Assembly: GCA_023423995.1 (NCBI GenBank)
Contig: JAFAEL010000114.1
Location: 1-6,780 of the forward strand
DNA: 6,780 nucleotides
Origin: Pseudomonadota bacterium
GTDB lineage: Bacteria; Pseudomonadota; Alphaproteobacteria; Rhizobiales; Beijerinckiaceae
Direction: 5' to 3'
Below the pieces are notes generated by a model. That model saw nothing but the letters and a program-made list of their open reading frames with translations, was not told the origin of the DNA and made no database searches. Below are positions 5,858 to 6,780 of the stretch, piece by piece; the first letter of the stretch is position 1; each line of letters starts with the position of its first letter. Position numbers and translations under genes: made by a program.

Positions 5858-6780
5858 TCAGGCTGCCCGCGGCTTCGCCTCCCGGATGGCGCGCCAGATG
5901 CGGTCGGGAGTCGCCGGCATGTCGACATGCCGGACGCCGTAGTCGCGGAGGGCATCCACGATCGCGTTCATGACCGATGGAAGCGCGCCCGCCACGCCGG
6001 CCTCGCCGCAGCCCTTGGCTCCGAGCGGGTTCGTGGTGGCGGGAACCGGCCGGCTCATGAACGGCGCGAAAGGCGGCGCGTCGTGGGCGCGCGGCATCGC
6101 GTAATCCATGAAGGAGCCCGAGACGAGCTGGCCTTCCGGATCGTAGGCCGTCCGCTCGAGCAGCGCCTGGCCGATGCCCTGCAGGACGCCGCCATGCGCC
6201 TGCCCCTCGACCAGCATCGGGTTCACGATCGTCCCGAAATCGTTGACCATCGTGTAGCGGACGACCTCCGTGACACCGGTCTCGGGATCGATCTCGACCT
6301 CCGCGATGTGGCAGCCATTGGGGTAGGCGGAGGGCGAGCTCGCGTGGACGTGCTTGACGTCGAGCGACCGCGGCGTCGCCTCCGGCAGGCTCACGCCTTC
6401 GCGCAGCCTGTGCGCGATCTCCATGATGCCGATGCTGCGGTCCGTCCCGACCACCGTGAAGCGGCCGTCCGCGAACTCGATATCCGTCTTCCCGGCTTCC
6501 AGCATCTCGGCCGCGATCTCGCGTCCGATCTCGATCACCTTGTCGGCGGCTTCCAGGATCGCGGCGCCGCTCGCCATCAGGGACTTGGACCCGCCGGTGC
6601 CGCCCCCCGCGATGAGCTGGTCGGAATCGCCCTGGAGCAGGCGGATGCGGTCGAACGGGATGCCGAGCTTCGAGGAGAGGACCTGGGCGAACGGCGTCCA
6701 GTGACCCTGGCCGTAATCGAGCGTGCCCGTGATGATGGTGACGTCGCCATCCGGCTCGAAGCGGATGCCGCCCATTTCGT
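5858..6780 (-). CDS. Molybdenum hydroxylase large subunit (CoxL/xanthine dehydrogenase family), C-terminal part
   Basis: About 307 residues of the molybdopterin-binding subunit of the xanthine oxidase family are visible, roughly the C-terminal 40 percent; the gene continues past the right edge, so the ATG at 6775 is internal. The blocks TGTLDYGQGHWTPFAQVL (Gln of GQGH contacts the cofactor), GGGTGGSKS, YPNGCHIAEVEIDPETG, VNDFGTIVNP and PLGAKGCGEAG are family hallmarks. The Glu in GCGEAG (codon 6002-6004) is the catalytic base. The enzyme hydroxylates an aldehyde, heterocycle or similar substrate, or oxidises CO in form I CoxL, using Mo-cytosine dinucleotide and passing electrons to FeS and FAD partners. 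The active-site loop that separates true CO dehydrogenase from other members lies outside the window, so the substrate cannot be assigned. Its stop is 6 bp before azlC, suggesting one transcript. Confidence 0.95.
   Translation of the reverse strand, partial: EMGGIRFEPDGDVTIITGTLDYGQGHWTPFAQVLSSKLGIPFDRIRLLQGDSDQLIAGGGTGGSKSLMASGAAILEAADKVIEIGREIAAEMLEAGKTDIEFADGRFTVVGTDRSIGIMEIAHRLREGVSLPEATPRSLDVKHVHASSPSAYPNGCHIAEVEIDPETGVTEVVRYTMVNDFGTIVNPMLVEGQAHGGVLQGIGQALLERTAYDPEGQLVSGSFMDYAMPRAHDAPPFAPFMSRPVPATTNPLGAKGCGEAGVAGALPSVMNAIVDALRDYGVRHVDMPATPDRIWRAIREAKPRAA

Noticed and set aside
5858..6780. True form I carbon monoxide dehydrogenase (coxL)
   Set aside because: The diagnostic Cys-containing active-site loop lies outside the window, so the subfamily cannot be decided and no gene symbol is given.

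Overview
The window is GC-rich, densely packed bacterial DNA with strong G/C preference at third codon positions. The protein families (a PP_1105-type ATP-dependent ligase with its partner exonuclease, a PRC-barrel stress-type protein, AzlCD, a CoxL-like molybdenum hydroxylase) fit an alphaproteobacterium of the order Hyphomicrobiales, most plausibly near Methylobacterium. The genus is inferred from gene content and style; no rRNA or marker gene is present to fix it.

Layout. Positions 1-126 (+) hold the tail of an unidentified protein whose stop lies 4 bp from the convergent stop of a NarL/LuxR-type response regulator (131-793, -). That regulator has no usable ATG and appears to start at CTG. 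Upstream of it, after a 113-bp gap with a small imperfect dyad, comes a tight minus-strand cluster read in the order ligase-associated DNA exonuclease (3216-4274), ATP-dependent DNA ligase (1357-3219), YjbQ/UPF0047 protein (907-1356). The first pair overlaps by ATGA and the second pair is joined as TGAATG, so the three look like one translationally coupled unit. A 104-bp divergent region separates this unit from a plus-strand PRC-barrel gene (4379-4789). That gene converges, with only 7 bp between stops, on a second minus-strand cluster: molybdenum hydroxylase large subunit (C-terminal part, running off the right edge), AzlC and AzlD.

How the genes work together. The exonuclease-ligase pair is part of the known ligase-associated DNA repair set. 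In many bacteria that set also contains an Lhr-like helicase and the PdeM phosphoesterase; neither is in this window, and YjbQ occupies the position after the ligase. The right-hand cluster joins an oxidative Mo-enzyme to a two-component small-molecule exporter, which suggests, without proving it, that the transporter handles a substrate or product of the enzyme.

Most notable observations: the CTG start of the response regulator; a roughly 75-residue, repeat-like, Pro/Gly-rich insertion carrying an IGHNNPPE peptide inside the N-terminal domain of the ligase; the exonuclease-ligase-YjbQ coupling; and the AzlCD/Mo-hydroxylase linkage. I see no tRNA, rRNA, CRISPR, insertion sequence or clear rho-independent terminator, and no stretch over 300 bp without a gene.
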